64,000 nucleotides of DNA from JBECKS01 sp964557005. GTDB lineage: Bacteria; Pseudomonadota; Gammaproteobacteria; Pseudomonadales; JBECKS01. Shown piece after piece: positions 16,229-25,241 of the stretch. The position numbers and the translations under genes are program-made. The notes under the pieces are model-generated. The model worked only from the letters and a program-made list of their open reading frames with translations, was not told the DNA's origin and ran no database searches. The stretch's first letter is position 1. Each line of letters starts with the position of its first letter. The stretch covers positions 1-64,000 of the forward strand of contig CAZKYI010000008.1 in NCBI GenBank assembly GCA_964557005.1. The letters run 5' to 3'.

Positions 16229-17988
16229 AAAATCACATCAGCATCACCCATAGCGAAAAAATTTCAGGCTTTGTTTACGGATTTCGCTCGCCCTGTTTCA
16301 AAATTCATATTCAATACGCATTTAAAAATGCGCAGTTACTGGCTGAAATCAACCAACGCATACATGAAGCATTACTGGAAAAGTGCGAACCCTTGAAGCA
16401 GCCAGATTTTCTGCTGAACTGGACATATCTACTTGGAAAACACAGCAACCTGCCTGTATTTGACATGGGAAAAGTTTTCCAGAATGCACAAGCAAATCAG
16501 GCGGTACTGTTCATGCCCGCACCGTGTATTGAGCCTGATTCCAGTTTGCTTCTGTTTGGAAAATTACAACAGTTTGTTAATACACAAAGCAGTGCATCGG
16601 ACACCGAAATCAAACACTTTATTCAACAAACCATCGACAGCTTTCGCTCGAACTCACGCGATACCAACTCTGCGCTTTTTCTAAAAGCGGCGTTTCAGGA
16701 AGGCATGTGTGTATTTAACCGAGATGGCCATAGAACCTTGCAATATGGTTTGGGTGCGCATTCTCATCTGCTCAATAGCTCATTTACCCAACACAGCAGT
16801 GCGCTGTCGGCCAATATCGCACGCAGCAAATCGGTGACCAGCTTTCTGTTAAGGGAAGCAGGCTTGCCCGTTCCACAACACTATAAAATCAACACGCTTG
16901 AGGAAGCATTGAAAGCCGCGCAAAAGCTGGGTTTTCCTGTGGTGATTAAACCTGCCAATCAGGAGGGTGGCACGGGTGTATATGCCGCACTTGAAAATGC
17001 AGACGATATTGCACATGCCTTTGCGCAAGTAAAAAAACTCAACGATGAAATACTGGTCGAAAAACACATTTATGGGAAAGATTACCGACTGATGGTGTTT
17101 GAGAACAAATTGATTTGGGCGATTGAACGCGCACCTGCGCATGTTATCGGTGATGGCAAAAGCACCGTGTCCCATTTGATTGAACAGTTAAATCAGCAGC
17201 CAGAGCGCAAGCTTCCGTGGTCATCGATGATTCAAATTAAAATCACTGATGATTTGAAAAGAGTGATTCAGCAACAAGGGCTCACACTCGACAGCATTCC
17301 CAAAGAAAATGAAAAAATTTATCTCAGTAAAAAAGCCAATATCAGTGCAGGCGGCACACCGATTGGTGTGATGGAGCAGGTACACCCTGATAACATTTTG
17401 CTTGCCGAACGTGCAACACGCACACTGCGGCTCGATTTGGCAGGTATCGATTTTCTGATTCCTGACATCAGCGTTTCATGGAAAGACAGCCTGTGCGGCA
17501 TCTGCGAAGTGAATGCACAACCACAGCTTGGCAGCATTACTTCTTCCCATCTGTATCCCATAATTCTCAATCGCCTGCTGCCCAATAAAGGCCACATACC
17601 CATTCATGTGATTATTGGTGATTCGGAATTTTCCAAACAGGTATATACAAACCTGCTGCAAAGCTTGCAGAGCGAAAACTTGCGCTGTGGCAGTTTCATT
17701 GACGGTAACATCTTCCTTGATGATGAACAGATACACAGTAACAGCCATGCGCATCAGGCAGGGAAATTGCTGGTGATGGAAAACACCGTCGATGCGATTG
17801 TGATGCGCGTCAACGATATGAGCTTCAAACGCCTTGGCCTGCCCTTTGATCGCTTCACTTCACTCACCCTCTGTGAGCTGGACAGTTTACATAGGCTCGA
17901 CAAGGTAGAAGTGAGTGCCGATGAACGCCTTGAATTTCTTGAAATGATTAGCCCTGCTGCAAATAAAATACAGATGCTAGGGCATTAA
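16225..17988 (+). CDS. Cyanophycin-synthetase-like ATP-grasp ligase with degenerate Mur-ligase part
   Basis: 587 aa. Residues about 1-160 correspond in position to the N-terminal domain of CphA. Residues about 185-430 form an ATP-grasp domain, with GLPVPQHYK, FPVVIKPANQEGGTGVYAA and the metal/phosphate segment LAGIDFL...CEVNAQPQL. Residues about 450-560 align in pattern with the start of the CphA Mur-ligase domain (IPIHVIIGD..., FIDGNIFLDD, GLPFDRFTSLTL). There the P-loop GTNGKTTT is replaced by GDSEFSKQ, and the rest of the ligase domain is missing. It should ligate an acyl phosphate to an amine, but it cannot be a normal cyanophycin synthetase. It is coupled to the methyltransferase and converges on the kinase gene with a 12-base overlap. 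Confidence 0.75.
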   Translation: MKNHISITHSEKISGFVYGFRSPCFKIHIQYAFKNAQLLAEINQRIHEALLEKCEPLKQPDFLLNWTYLLGKHSNLPVFDMGKVFQNAQANQAVLFMPAPCIEPDSSLLLFGKLQQFVNTQSSASDTEIKHFIQQTIDSFRSNSRDTNSALFLKAAFQEGMCVFNRDGHRTLQYGLGAHSHLLNSSFTQHSSALSANIARSKSVTSFLLREAGLPVPQHYKINTLEEALKAAQKLGFPVVIKPANQEGGTGVYAALENADDIAHAFAQVKKLNDEILVEKHIYGKDYRLMVFENKLIWAIERAPAHVIGDGKSTVSHLIEQLNQQPERKLPWSSMIQIKITDDLKRVIQQQGLTLDSIPKENEKIYLSKKANISAGGTPIGVMEQVHPDNILLAERATRTLRLDLAGIDFLIPDISVSWKDSLCGICEVNAQPQLGSITSSHLYPIILNRLLPNKGHIPIHVIIGDSEFSKQVYTNLLQSLQSENLRCGSFIDGNIFLDDEQIHSNSHAHQAGKLLVMENTVDAIVMRVNDMSFKRLGLPFDRFTSLTLCELDSLHRLDKVEVSADERLEFLEMISPAANKIQMLGH

Positions 17989-19662
17989 CTGCAAAAGCTG
18001 GCTTGTCAAGGCATGACGCTGTTGTACGCGCTTGTCCTGTACATAGAGCATGGTTTCATTGGTTTGCTGTAACAAATGAGTCGCACCCTCAAGATTGCCT
18101 GCTTCGGCCAGCGCATTCACTTTATCCAGAGCAACATTCGATAATTCCGCTGCTTTTTTCTCAATTAATGTTGCATCCGCTTCCAGATGCAGCAGCTCGT
18201 TCAAATAGAGCTGCGCACAATCCAGACGCGGTTCATACAAACGCCCCTGACCCAGTGCCTGATCAAATAAAAACAAAAACTGCTTTTGCTTGCTGTCCTG
18301 TACAGTCGATGTACCCACTGCGGTTTGAACCAGAGATGAAAAACCAACCGATGCAGAGGACAAACTTTTTGCAGCACCGCTGAAATCAAATTTCTTGCCA
18401 GTGAGTTCATCAATGGAATGGCTCAACCTTGCTGCCATCACATCGAAGTGAATGGTTTTTTCCAGAATATTGACATAATAGATATGCCCAAATATCAAAC
18501 ATAACAAAATGCCCACAGCCGCCAGAGTTTTGATGCCAGGCAAGGGAATGCGTCTGGCTGCCTTGTCTTGCTGAAAGGCACTGGCGTCTGAAAAATATCG
18601 GGAATCACGTGTATGTTTGTTATCTGTATCTTCTTCTATCAGACTGAGAGATTCAGCATCAAATTTCCTGACTGCTGCCTTGGGCATCTTCGCTGTCGAT
18701 GCAAGTTCCTCTCGCGCTTGTTGCATGGCATCTGCGCCAATCACCAGAGTTTCAGAACCATCGTCTTCAGGAATTTCAAAATTGATGTCCAGCAAGGCTT
18801 CAATAAACGCCCCCGCCGATTGAAAACGCTCATTTGGTTTTTTTGCCAGCGCCTTGTTAACAAACCCCTGAAATTGTGCATATTTGGCAGGCAGTTTCGG
18901 AACGGGTTGAGTGACATGCATCAAGGCCGTTGAAATGGCCGAATCTGCCTTGAATGGTGGAATACCTGCCAGAATTTCATACACAATAATGCCAAGCGAA
19001 TACAAATCGCTGCGAAAATCCAGTTCCTCACCATTCGCCTGTTCAGGGCTCATATATTGCGGCGTACCAATCACACTCCCTGCAATGGTCATATTCACTT
19101 CGGCAGCCGTGTTACGTGCGATACCAAAATCGGTAATCACTGCCCTGCCATCTTCGGCAAACATAATGTTGTCGGGCTTGATGTCCCTGTGAATACAATT
19201 CTTGGAAGCTGCGTATCCCAAACCTTCGGCAATATCTTTTATATATCCAAGCGCCTCTTCCAGTGGAACGCCCTGCCTTAATCTTGAACTTAAATCACCA
19301 CCTGGAAGCAGCTCCATCGCCATGTAGTGATACGTATTATGTGAACCGACATCAAACACGCGCACAATATTCTGGTGCGCAAACGCTGCTGCAATGCGCG
19401 CCTCACGCAGAAAGCGATCAACAAATTCAGCATCTTTGGCAAGCTTGGGCAGCATGACTTTCAGCGCAACATCGCGCTGCAATTTTTCCTCGGTCGCTAA
19501 AAACACAGCCGCCATCGCACCTGCGCCAAGCTTCTTTTTCAGTACGTATCCGGGAATAATTTTTGCGTCCAAGGGTACTTCCTCATCTTCCCGGTGCTCA
19601 CGGGTTTTCTTGTTGTTCTTGTGGCAGGAATTATGCCCAAACGGGGTGCACGACACAAACAC
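17977..19662 (-). CDS. Membrane Ser/Thr protein kinase (Hanks type)
   Basis: 561 aa from a GTG at 19662. A TTG at 19572 with GAGGAAG upstream is an attractive alternative, giving 531 aa, because the extra 30 residues look non-conserved. The kinase domain is complete: Gly loop KLGAGAMAAVF (about 44-54), VALKV (Lys68), HRDIKPDN (Asp160), DFG (178-180) and APE-like SPEQ. A linker follows, then one TM helix (about 376-396) and a ~165-residue C-terminal domain, probably extracytoplasmic. No phosphatase or FHA protein is adjacent, so the target is unknown. It overlaps the ATP-grasp gene tail to tail. Confidence 0.92.
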   Translation of the reverse strand: MFVSCTPFGHNSCHKNNKKTREHREDEEVPLDAKIIPGYVLKKKLGAGAMAAVFLATEEKLQRDVALKVMLPKLAKDAEFVDRFLREARIAAAFAHQNIVRVFDVGSHNTYHYMAMELLPGGDLSSRLRQGVPLEEALGYIKDIAEGLGYAASKNCIHRDIKPDNIMFAEDGRAVITDFGIARNTAAEVNMTIAGSVIGTPQYMSPEQANGEELDFRSDLYSLGIIVYEILAGIPPFKADSAISTALMHVTQPVPKLPAKYAQFQGFVNKALAKKPNERFQSAGAFIEALLDINFEIPEDDGSETLVIGADAMQQAREELASTAKMPKAAVRKFDAESLSLIEEDTDNKHTRDSRYFSDASAFQQDKAARRIPLPGIKTLAAVGILLCLIFGHIYYVNILEKTIHFDVMAARLSHSIDELTGKKFDFSGAAKSLSSASVGFSSLVQTAVGTSTVQDSKQKQFLFLFDQALGQGRLYEPRLDCAQLYLNELLHLEADATLIEKKAAELSNVALDKVNALAEAGNLEGATHLLQQTNETMLYVQDKRVQQRHALTSQLLQLMP

Positions 19663-19745
19663 GACCGAAACTCATATGTTACTCCAGACCAAAAACGCCT
19701 AGAGTATCCACTTTGTTATTGAAGCTCCGCTGTCAGGAAATCCCC

Positions 19746-21959
19746 ATGAGAACTGCTTTTTTGATTGCTCTATTTGCTGTGCTGGCATCTGCTTACGCAA
19801 GCGCTGAAACATTCAACAACCCGCCCCAACCGAACATTTACCAGTTCGCCAACCAGTGTTACCAACTCTATTCAAACACAAACCAGCAGTATCTTGGCGC
19901 ACAGGCGCAGGAGTTTGCTTTTTCACACAGCTCACCTGAACACGCCACGCAGGTTTATATGCGCCCTGCGGCACTCGGTATTTACCTGCTCTACACAGAA
20001 CAGCAAGCCTTTCTGATTGCAGAAAACCAAAAGCTGATTGGCAAAAATACCCTCGATTCCGAAATGACACTCAACCTGCCAGAAACCGATTACCTGCTCA
20101 CACCTGCAGAATGGCAACTGCATGGCAGCACGAACGAAAACCAGTTTGTACTCCAGAATCTTAAAAGCAAACTCTGGTTAGGCGAAACAGGATTGGTAGA
20201 ACAACAAAATCAGGCGACCGCGATTTCATTTGTGCCTGGCGAACACTGTGCGGTTTTTCCTGAATCAGAAACGGGCGCACAGGGAAAAATTCAAACCACA
20301 CACCATGCGGACGGTATGTTATGGGGCTTTGTCGATGCGCATGAACACAGCGGTGCCAATCACGGTTTTGGCGGCAAGGTATTTCACGGCGCAAGCTTTC
20401 ATAAACTCGGCATTGAACATGCACTGGCTGACTGCGAAAAACATCATGGGAAAGATGGTTCGAAAGATTTAATCAACATCATGTATCAATCGGGGGCGGG
20501 CAATATCAGCTTCGGTGAGTTTGTCAAAAATCTGTACGCACATCTTGTTAAAAACAAACCCAACCATGCGACAGAAGGCTTTCCCGAAATGGATAGCTGG
20601 AACGCACATCAAACCGCAACCCATCAAAGCCTGTATTATAAATGGATTGAACGTGCCTATCTCGGCGGTATGCGTCTAATGGTGGAATATATGGAATCCA
20701 CCGAGGTGGTGTGCAAAATGAATCAAAAACTTTTCCCCAGTGCTGCCGATGTCGAAACCTGCAATGAAATGGCGCATGTCGATCATCAAATTACCAAAAT
20801 GCTCGAACTACAGGATTATATTGATGCACAAAACGGTGGCCCGGGTGCAGGCTGGTTACGCATTGTCTATTCCCCTGCCGAAGCCAGAGACGTGATTGCG
20901 CAAGGAAAACTTGCGGTTATTCTCGGCATTGAAATTGAAAACCCGCTGGATTGTTTTATCAACGAGCGCGAAGGATTTGAATCTTGCAGCCCGCGCATGG
21001 TGCGTGACCGATTACACAACTACTATGGCAAAGGGGTACGTGCCTTATTTCCTTCACACAAATTTCGTAATGCATTTTCCAGTGGAGATGGTGATGCAGG
21101 CATTCTCGAATTAGGCGATTATCTTAACAACGGCGAGTGGCGGGATTACGTTGCCTGTGAAGATGTCAAAGGCGACTACCTCGGTTCACATAACGAAGGC
21201 AAAGAAGCCAGTCTGTTTACCAAACTTGGCAACATTACAGGCGTGCCCACCTTGAATCGCTGGTTATCAGGTGAACATGCGGGAACACCCAAACAGGTAT
21301 TACCGATTTATCCTGCTGCCACCGTTCACTGCCAGCGTGATGGCTTCACACCACTCGGTATCAGCCTGATTAACGAAATGATGCAACTAGGCATGATTAT
21401 TGATTTGGGTCACACACCTAAAGCAGCCCTGAGTGATGTACTGCCTATTCTGGTGAAAAAGAATTATCCCGCTGTACACACACATGGTGGCGATCAAACT
21501 GCGCTTAACCTCATTGGTGGTTTGAATACTCAGGGCTTGGGCGAAACTTGTCGTGACGAACAGGGAGATTCACAACTGAAACAAACTTTCAGAGAAATAC
21601 TCGCACAAGTGGATACACAATCTGGCTTGCCACGCAAAGGTCTGAGTTATGATTTCAACGGGCTTGCAGGATATGCCAAACCACGTTTTGGTACGCTTTC
21701 ACGCTGTGAAACACAACAACACGATCAACTGGAATATCCTTTCAAAAGTTTTGATGGCGACATTGAATTTGAACCGCTGCGCACAGGTAATCGCGTTTAT
21801 GATTTCAACACCGATGGCCTTGCCAACATCGGGCTTTATCCTGATTTGATTGAAGAAGCACGCCGCAGTGGTGTGAGTGACAAGGAAATTGAGGCGCTGT
21901 TCAGAACCGCCGAAGCCTACATTCAAATTTGGGAAAGAGCATACAGCTTTCGGAAATAA
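19746..21959 (+). CDS. Exported dipeptidase-like metal hydrolase (M19/amidohydrolase fold)
   Basis: 737 aa from the ATG at 19746, chosen because a signal peptide (AFLIALFAVLASAYASA, cleavage near 20) begins there and AGGA lies upstream. The N-terminal ~170 residues form an unrecognised beta-rich domain. The C-terminal part looks like membrane-dipeptidase/amidohydrolase: GFVDAHEHSG near 195-203, VILGIEIENP, MIIDLGHTP, AVHTHGG, and a terminal helix segment SDKEIEALFRTAEAYI. Metal-binding His/Asp/Glu are thus present, but the protein is nearly twice the length of classical dipeptidases. It is followed 22 bases later by the serine hydrolase gene, probably as an operon. Confidence 0.75.
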   Translation: MRTAFLIALFAVLASAYASAETFNNPPQPNIYQFANQCYQLYSNTNQQYLGAQAQEFAFSHSSPEHATQVYMRPAALGIYLLYTEQQAFLIAENQKLIGKNTLDSEMTLNLPETDYLLTPAEWQLHGSTNENQFVLQNLKSKLWLGETGLVEQQNQATAISFVPGEHCAVFPESETGAQGKIQTTHHADGMLWGFVDAHEHSGANHGFGGKVFHGASFHKLGIEHALADCEKHHGKDGSKDLINIMYQSGAGNISFGEFVKNLYAHLVKNKPNHATEGFPEMDSWNAHQTATHQSLYYKWIERAYLGGMRLMVEYMESTEVVCKMNQKLFPSAADVETCNEMAHVDHQITKMLELQDYIDAQNGGPGAGWLRIVYSPAEARDVIAQGKLAVILGIEIENPLDCFINEREGFESCSPRMVRDRLHNYYGKGVRALFPSHKFRNAFSSGDGDAGILELGDYLNNGEWRDYVACEDVKGDYLGSHNEGKEASLFTKLGNITGVPTLNRWLSGEHAGTPKQVLPIYPAATVHCQRDGFTPLGISLINEMMQLGMIIDLGHTPKAALSDVLPILVKKNYPAVHTHGGDQTALNLIGGLNTQGLGETCRDEQGDSQLKQTFREILAQVDTQSGLPRKGLSYDFNGLAGYAKPRFGTLSRCETQQHDQLEYPFKSFDGDIEFEPLRTGNRVYDFNTDGLANIGLYPDLIEEARRSGVSDKEIEALFRTAEAYIQIWERAYSFRK

Positions 21960-21981
21960 TCAATAAACACAGGAGCAGCAT

Positions 21982-23322
21982 ATGAAACAGATGAAAATAG
22001 AAGGCAGCGTTGCGGCAGGTTTTGAATCCATCAAGACGCTGTTTGAAAAAGAAATGAACACTAAACTCGAAGACAGTGCGCAACTGTGCATCTATCACAA
22101 AGGTGAAAAAGTGGTGGATTTGTGGGCTTCGAGACACGAAAACTTTTCTCCGGATTCCCTCATTAATATTTTCAGCAGTGGCAAAACACTTGAAACACTG
22201 GCACTCGCACATCTGGTTGATCAGGGCTTGCTCGATTACAACACACCCATTGCCCATTACTGGCCAGAATTTGCCAACAACAATAAAGGCCATGTGACTG
22301 TCGCGGATTTGATGCGCCACGAAGCAGGACTGCAAGATTTTAATCACACACTCGACCCTGAACAGCTACTCAATGAAAATCTTAAAAACAATAGCGTGGG
22401 CAGCGTGGTTGAAAATCTGCCTGCAAGAATTTCCAGTAATCCTGATATGAAAAGAAGCTACCACGCACTTACACGCGGTTGGGTAGCGAACGAAATTTAT
22501 CGCCGCGTAGAAACCAGTGGCCAAACTCTGGGGGAATATGTGCGCAAGGGCTTGGCCGAACCACTCAATGCCGATGTTTACGTTGGGCTTAAAGAGAAAG
22601 AACTGCAACGCAGAACCATGCTGCATAGCCCAAGCATGCTGGTTCAATTTTTTGAAAGTTTTAAACCCGCATTTCTGGGTAGAAGAGTTGCCTACAGTAT
22701 CGGCCATCTGCTTGCGATGATTGCACCGATTGTACTGAGCCTTGGCGCAAGCTTTTTTAAAAATAAAAAGAAAAAGTCATCAAAAAGCACATCTGAGCCT
22801 TCGAAAAAACGTAAGGGGCCACGTATGCCGCTTAAAGGGTTTAACCCCATGCGTGACCGCGAAGCGACCATCAATTTTTTTAACAAGCCAGTAGTTGCAC
22901 AAGGTGAATCTTCTTCATTCAATGCCAACTGTTCCGCACGAGGATTGGCAAAAATTGCAGCGATGATGGCAATGGGTGGCACACTCGAAGGCAAACAATA
23001 TTTCAGCAAGGAAGGCTGGCAAGCACTGCACGATAATGCAGTAAGCGCCTTAATGAGTGGCCATGTCACCACACAGTTTACACAAGGCGGTTTGAATTAT
23101 TTTTCAATGGACAATACCCGCAATTCCACCAGTGACCGTGCATTGAATAAAGGCCGTGAAGGTTTTTATGGCTGGATGGGCTTGGGTGGTTCCATTTTTC
23201 AATGGAACCCCGAGCAACAAATTGGTTTTGCTTTCGTGCCCAACACCATGCACGTAATTGATTTATTCAATGAACGCGGCAAGGTTTATCAAACCGAGAT
23301 GTTAAAGTGCGTTGCAAAATAA
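21982..23322 (+). CDS. Serine hydrolase of the beta-lactamase/esterase fold
   Basis: 446 aa resembling class C beta-lactamase-like esterases (EstB type). SSGK gives Ser65-x-x-Lys68; the Tyr motif is probably SYHA (Tyr160). GWMGLGG near the C-terminus stands in for the KTG-like strand. There is no signal peptide. An insert near 237-281 is unusual: a hydrophobic segment (YSIGHLLAMIAPIVLSLGASFF) followed by a strongly basic Lys/Ser stretch. This may place the protein on a membrane. The SD CAGGAG lies 7 bases before the ATG. Substrate unknown. Confidence 0.8.
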   Translation: MKQMKIEGSVAAGFESIKTLFEKEMNTKLEDSAQLCIYHKGEKVVDLWASRHENFSPDSLINIFSSGKTLETLALAHLVDQGLLDYNTPIAHYWPEFANNNKGHVTVADLMRHEAGLQDFNHTLDPEQLLNENLKNNSVGSVVENLPARISSNPDMKRSYHALTRGWVANEIYRRVETSGQTLGEYVRKGLAEPLNADVYVGLKEKELQRRTMLHSPSMLVQFFESFKPAFLGRRVAYSIGHLLAMIAPIVLSLGASFFKNKKKKSSKSTSEPSKKRKGPRMPLKGFNPMRDREATINFFNKPVVAQGESSSFNANCSARGLAKIAAMMAMGGTLEGKQYFSKEGWQALHDNAVSALMSGHVTTQFTQGGLNYFSMDNTRNSTSDRALNKGREGFYGWMGLGGSIFQWNPEQQIGFAFVPNTMHVIDLFNERGKVYQTEMLKCVAK

Positions 23323-23330
23323 CAAGACAA

Positions 23331-24527
23331 TCAGGCAGGTAATAGTTTCGCCACCACGTCTTCGCACTGCTTGCGGCTCATATAGCGTGGAACCGCGTAG
23401 ATAAAATTGGCCTCGGCCAGTGCTGCCTGTGCAATTTCAGGAATATCTTCACGCGTGAGTTTATCCAAGGTAGCAGGAATACCCAGCTCGGCATTCAAGG
23501 CTTTAATTCTGTCGATAAACGCCTGCGCCTGTTTGCTATCGCTTTTGTGATTCAAACCAATCGCTTGTGCCAGTTCCGCCAAAGGTGCTTCGATGTCGGG
23601 CAATGAAAATTCCAGTACATGAGGCAACACCAGCGCATTCGCCAAACCATGAGGTGTGCCATAGTGCTTGCTGAGCCTGTGCGAAATACTGTGCACATAA
23701 CCAAGGAAGGCTTTGGAAAACGCATAGCCTGCATAAAAAGCGGCAATGCCCATCAGTTCACGCGCTTCAATATTTTTGCCATCTTTGTAGGCAACAGGAA
23801 GTTGCTCATTAATCATCACCACTGCTGCTTTGGCATAGATATCCGATTCACGCGAAGCCGATTTTGAAACAAACGCTTCAATCGCGTGCGTCATCGCGTC
23901 CATACCTGTAAAAGCAGTCACCGATTTCGGCATTCCCTGAATGATGTTGCTATCGATGGCGGCGGCCAGGGGTGTCATACCTGGTGAAGTGATGATGGTT
24001 TTTTCATGGGTTTCGGCATTTGAAACCACCGCTGCGGGCGATACTTCCGAGCCTGTACCCGACGTTGTAGGAATGGCAAAAATCGGCTTGGCATGACGTT
24101 TGATTTTAACAAAGGAACCCAGCTCTTCCGCTGTCAACTTGCGGTTAGTGACCAGACAAGCCACCAGTTTGCCCGCATCAATCGAAGAACCACCACCGAC
24201 CGCAAGCACACAATCGCATTGATGTTGAAGAAACAAATCCCTGCCGCGATACACCAGCGTATCGGTTGGATCGGGTTCCACCTCATCGAATACAAAACTG
24301 TCAACGCCCCCTGCTTTCAAGGTTTCCACCAAAGGCGCAATAACACCCAGATTCACCAGAATTTTGTCGGTGCTGATAAACACCTTTTTGTAACCGTAAA
24401 AAGGCAACACTTTCGCCAGTTGCAGGCTTGCACCTGCGCCTGTAAATAACACAGGCTTTTCGACCTTGATTACCTGATCTGACAAGCGATGTAGAAATTG
24501 TGTACGCGCAGCAAGCAGTTTTGACAT
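23331..24527 (-). CDS. Iron-type alcohol dehydrogenase
   Basis: 398-aa group III alcohol dehydrogenase. NAD-binding GGGSSIDAGK lies near 115-124 and the family signature PTTSGTGSEVSP near 157-168. Metal ligands are expected at Asp in AAAIDSN, His in GMDAMTHAIEAF, and His in GYVHSISHRL and YGTPHGLANA. It oxidises or reduces an alcohol/aldehyde pair; the substrate is unknown, though a fatty-alcohol role would fit the alkB-like gene in the window. It is 9 bases downstream of paralogue B of the unknown family, with TAGGAG as SD. Confidence 0.92.
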   Translation of the reverse strand: MSKLLAARTQFLHRLSDQVIKVEKPVLFTGAGASLQLAKVLPFYGYKKVFISTDKILVNLGVIAPLVETLKAGGVDSFVFDEVEPDPTDTLVYRGRDLFLQHQCDCVLAVGGGSSIDAGKLVACLVTNRKLTAEELGSFVKIKRHAKPIFAIPTTSGTGSEVSPAAVVSNAETHEKTIITSPGMTPLAAAIDSNIIQGMPKSVTAFTGMDAMTHAIEAFVSKSASRESDIYAKAAVVMINEQLPVAYKDGKNIEARELMGIAAFYAGYAFSKAFLGYVHSISHRLSKHYGTPHGLANALVLPHVLEFSLPDIEAPLAELAQAIGLNHKSDSKQAQAFIDRIKALNAELGIPATLDKLTREDIPEIAQAALAEANFIYAVPRYMSRKQCEDVVAKLLPA

Positions 24528-24536
24528 GGTATTCTC

Positions 24537-25208
24537 CTATTCCTCAATTTCCAATGTAAGCGTATCAATATAGTTTTTAAGTGATTGCAGCTCATCCAGT
24601 TCCATGCCATGCACAATTTTATTGATGGCAGGTTTTACTGCTGCATGAATTGCCTTGTAACCGACATCGACAATTTTGCGCATGATAAAACCTAATTCGA
24701 GCATATCCATCGGCTGCTTGTAAAAAAGCAGCAAACCTTGATCGAGCACATTCTGCAAGCCTTCGTGAAAATAATCCTTGGCCTCTTCGATATTGCCACT
24801 CACTATTTCCACATGCGCTTTTTGCAAAGCTTTTTCTGCAAAATCTTCCAGCGCGAAACTAAGATAACGCTTGCCTTCGTATTCTACTTCCAGCGTGCGC
24901 AGGTATTCTACCAGCGGCCAAAGTTCGTGATTATCGAGTTTCACAATCACCTTGCTTACCAAAGCTTGTGCAGTTTTCTCAATCACTGTTTCCAGTTGCA
25001 GCACGATTTTTCTGGCAAAGGGTTTCATTTTCACATTATCCATCATGTCTGAAATCAGCACATTGAGCATGGAACTCACTAACAACTGGGCACAGCGCTC
25101 AACTTTAACCGTTTGAGGAGGTGTGGCAGGGTCTTGCAGAATATCGAAAATTTCATCGCCAATATCAAAATACTCTTGATCAACAGTCATCAATACCAGT
25201 GTCGTCAT
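24537..25208 (-). CDS. Unrecognised ~223-aa protein, paralogue B
   Basis: 223 aa, homologous over its full length to the protein at 6867-7535 (same MTT start, MKPxAxKIV, KLDNxELxPLV, MELDELQ ending). Predicted mostly helical and acidic, with no signal peptide or TM helix. It precedes the iron-type alcohol dehydrogenase gene by 9 bases, so the two are very likely one transcript. No known domain recognised; both copies in the window adjoin a dehydrogenase gene. Confidence 0.75.
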   Translation of the reverse strand: MTTLVLMTVDQEYFDIGDEIFDILQDPATPPQTVKVERCAQLLVSSMLNVLISDMMDNVKMKPFARKIVLQLETVIEKTAQALVSKVIVKLDNHELWPLVEYLRTLEVEYEGKRYLSFALEDFAEKALQKAHVEIVSGNIEEAKDYFHEGLQNVLDQGLLLFYKQPMDMLELGFIMRKIVDVGYKAIHAAVKPAINKIVHGMELDELQSLKNYIDTLTLEIEE

Positions 25209-25241
25209 TGCAAAGCTCCGTGTTACTTCAGTTTATTATTG

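Noticed and set aside
16225..17988. Call as true cyanophycin synthetase
   Set aside because: The Mur-ligase P-loop is lost and the domain is truncated, so the second ligation of cyanophycin synthesis is not possible.
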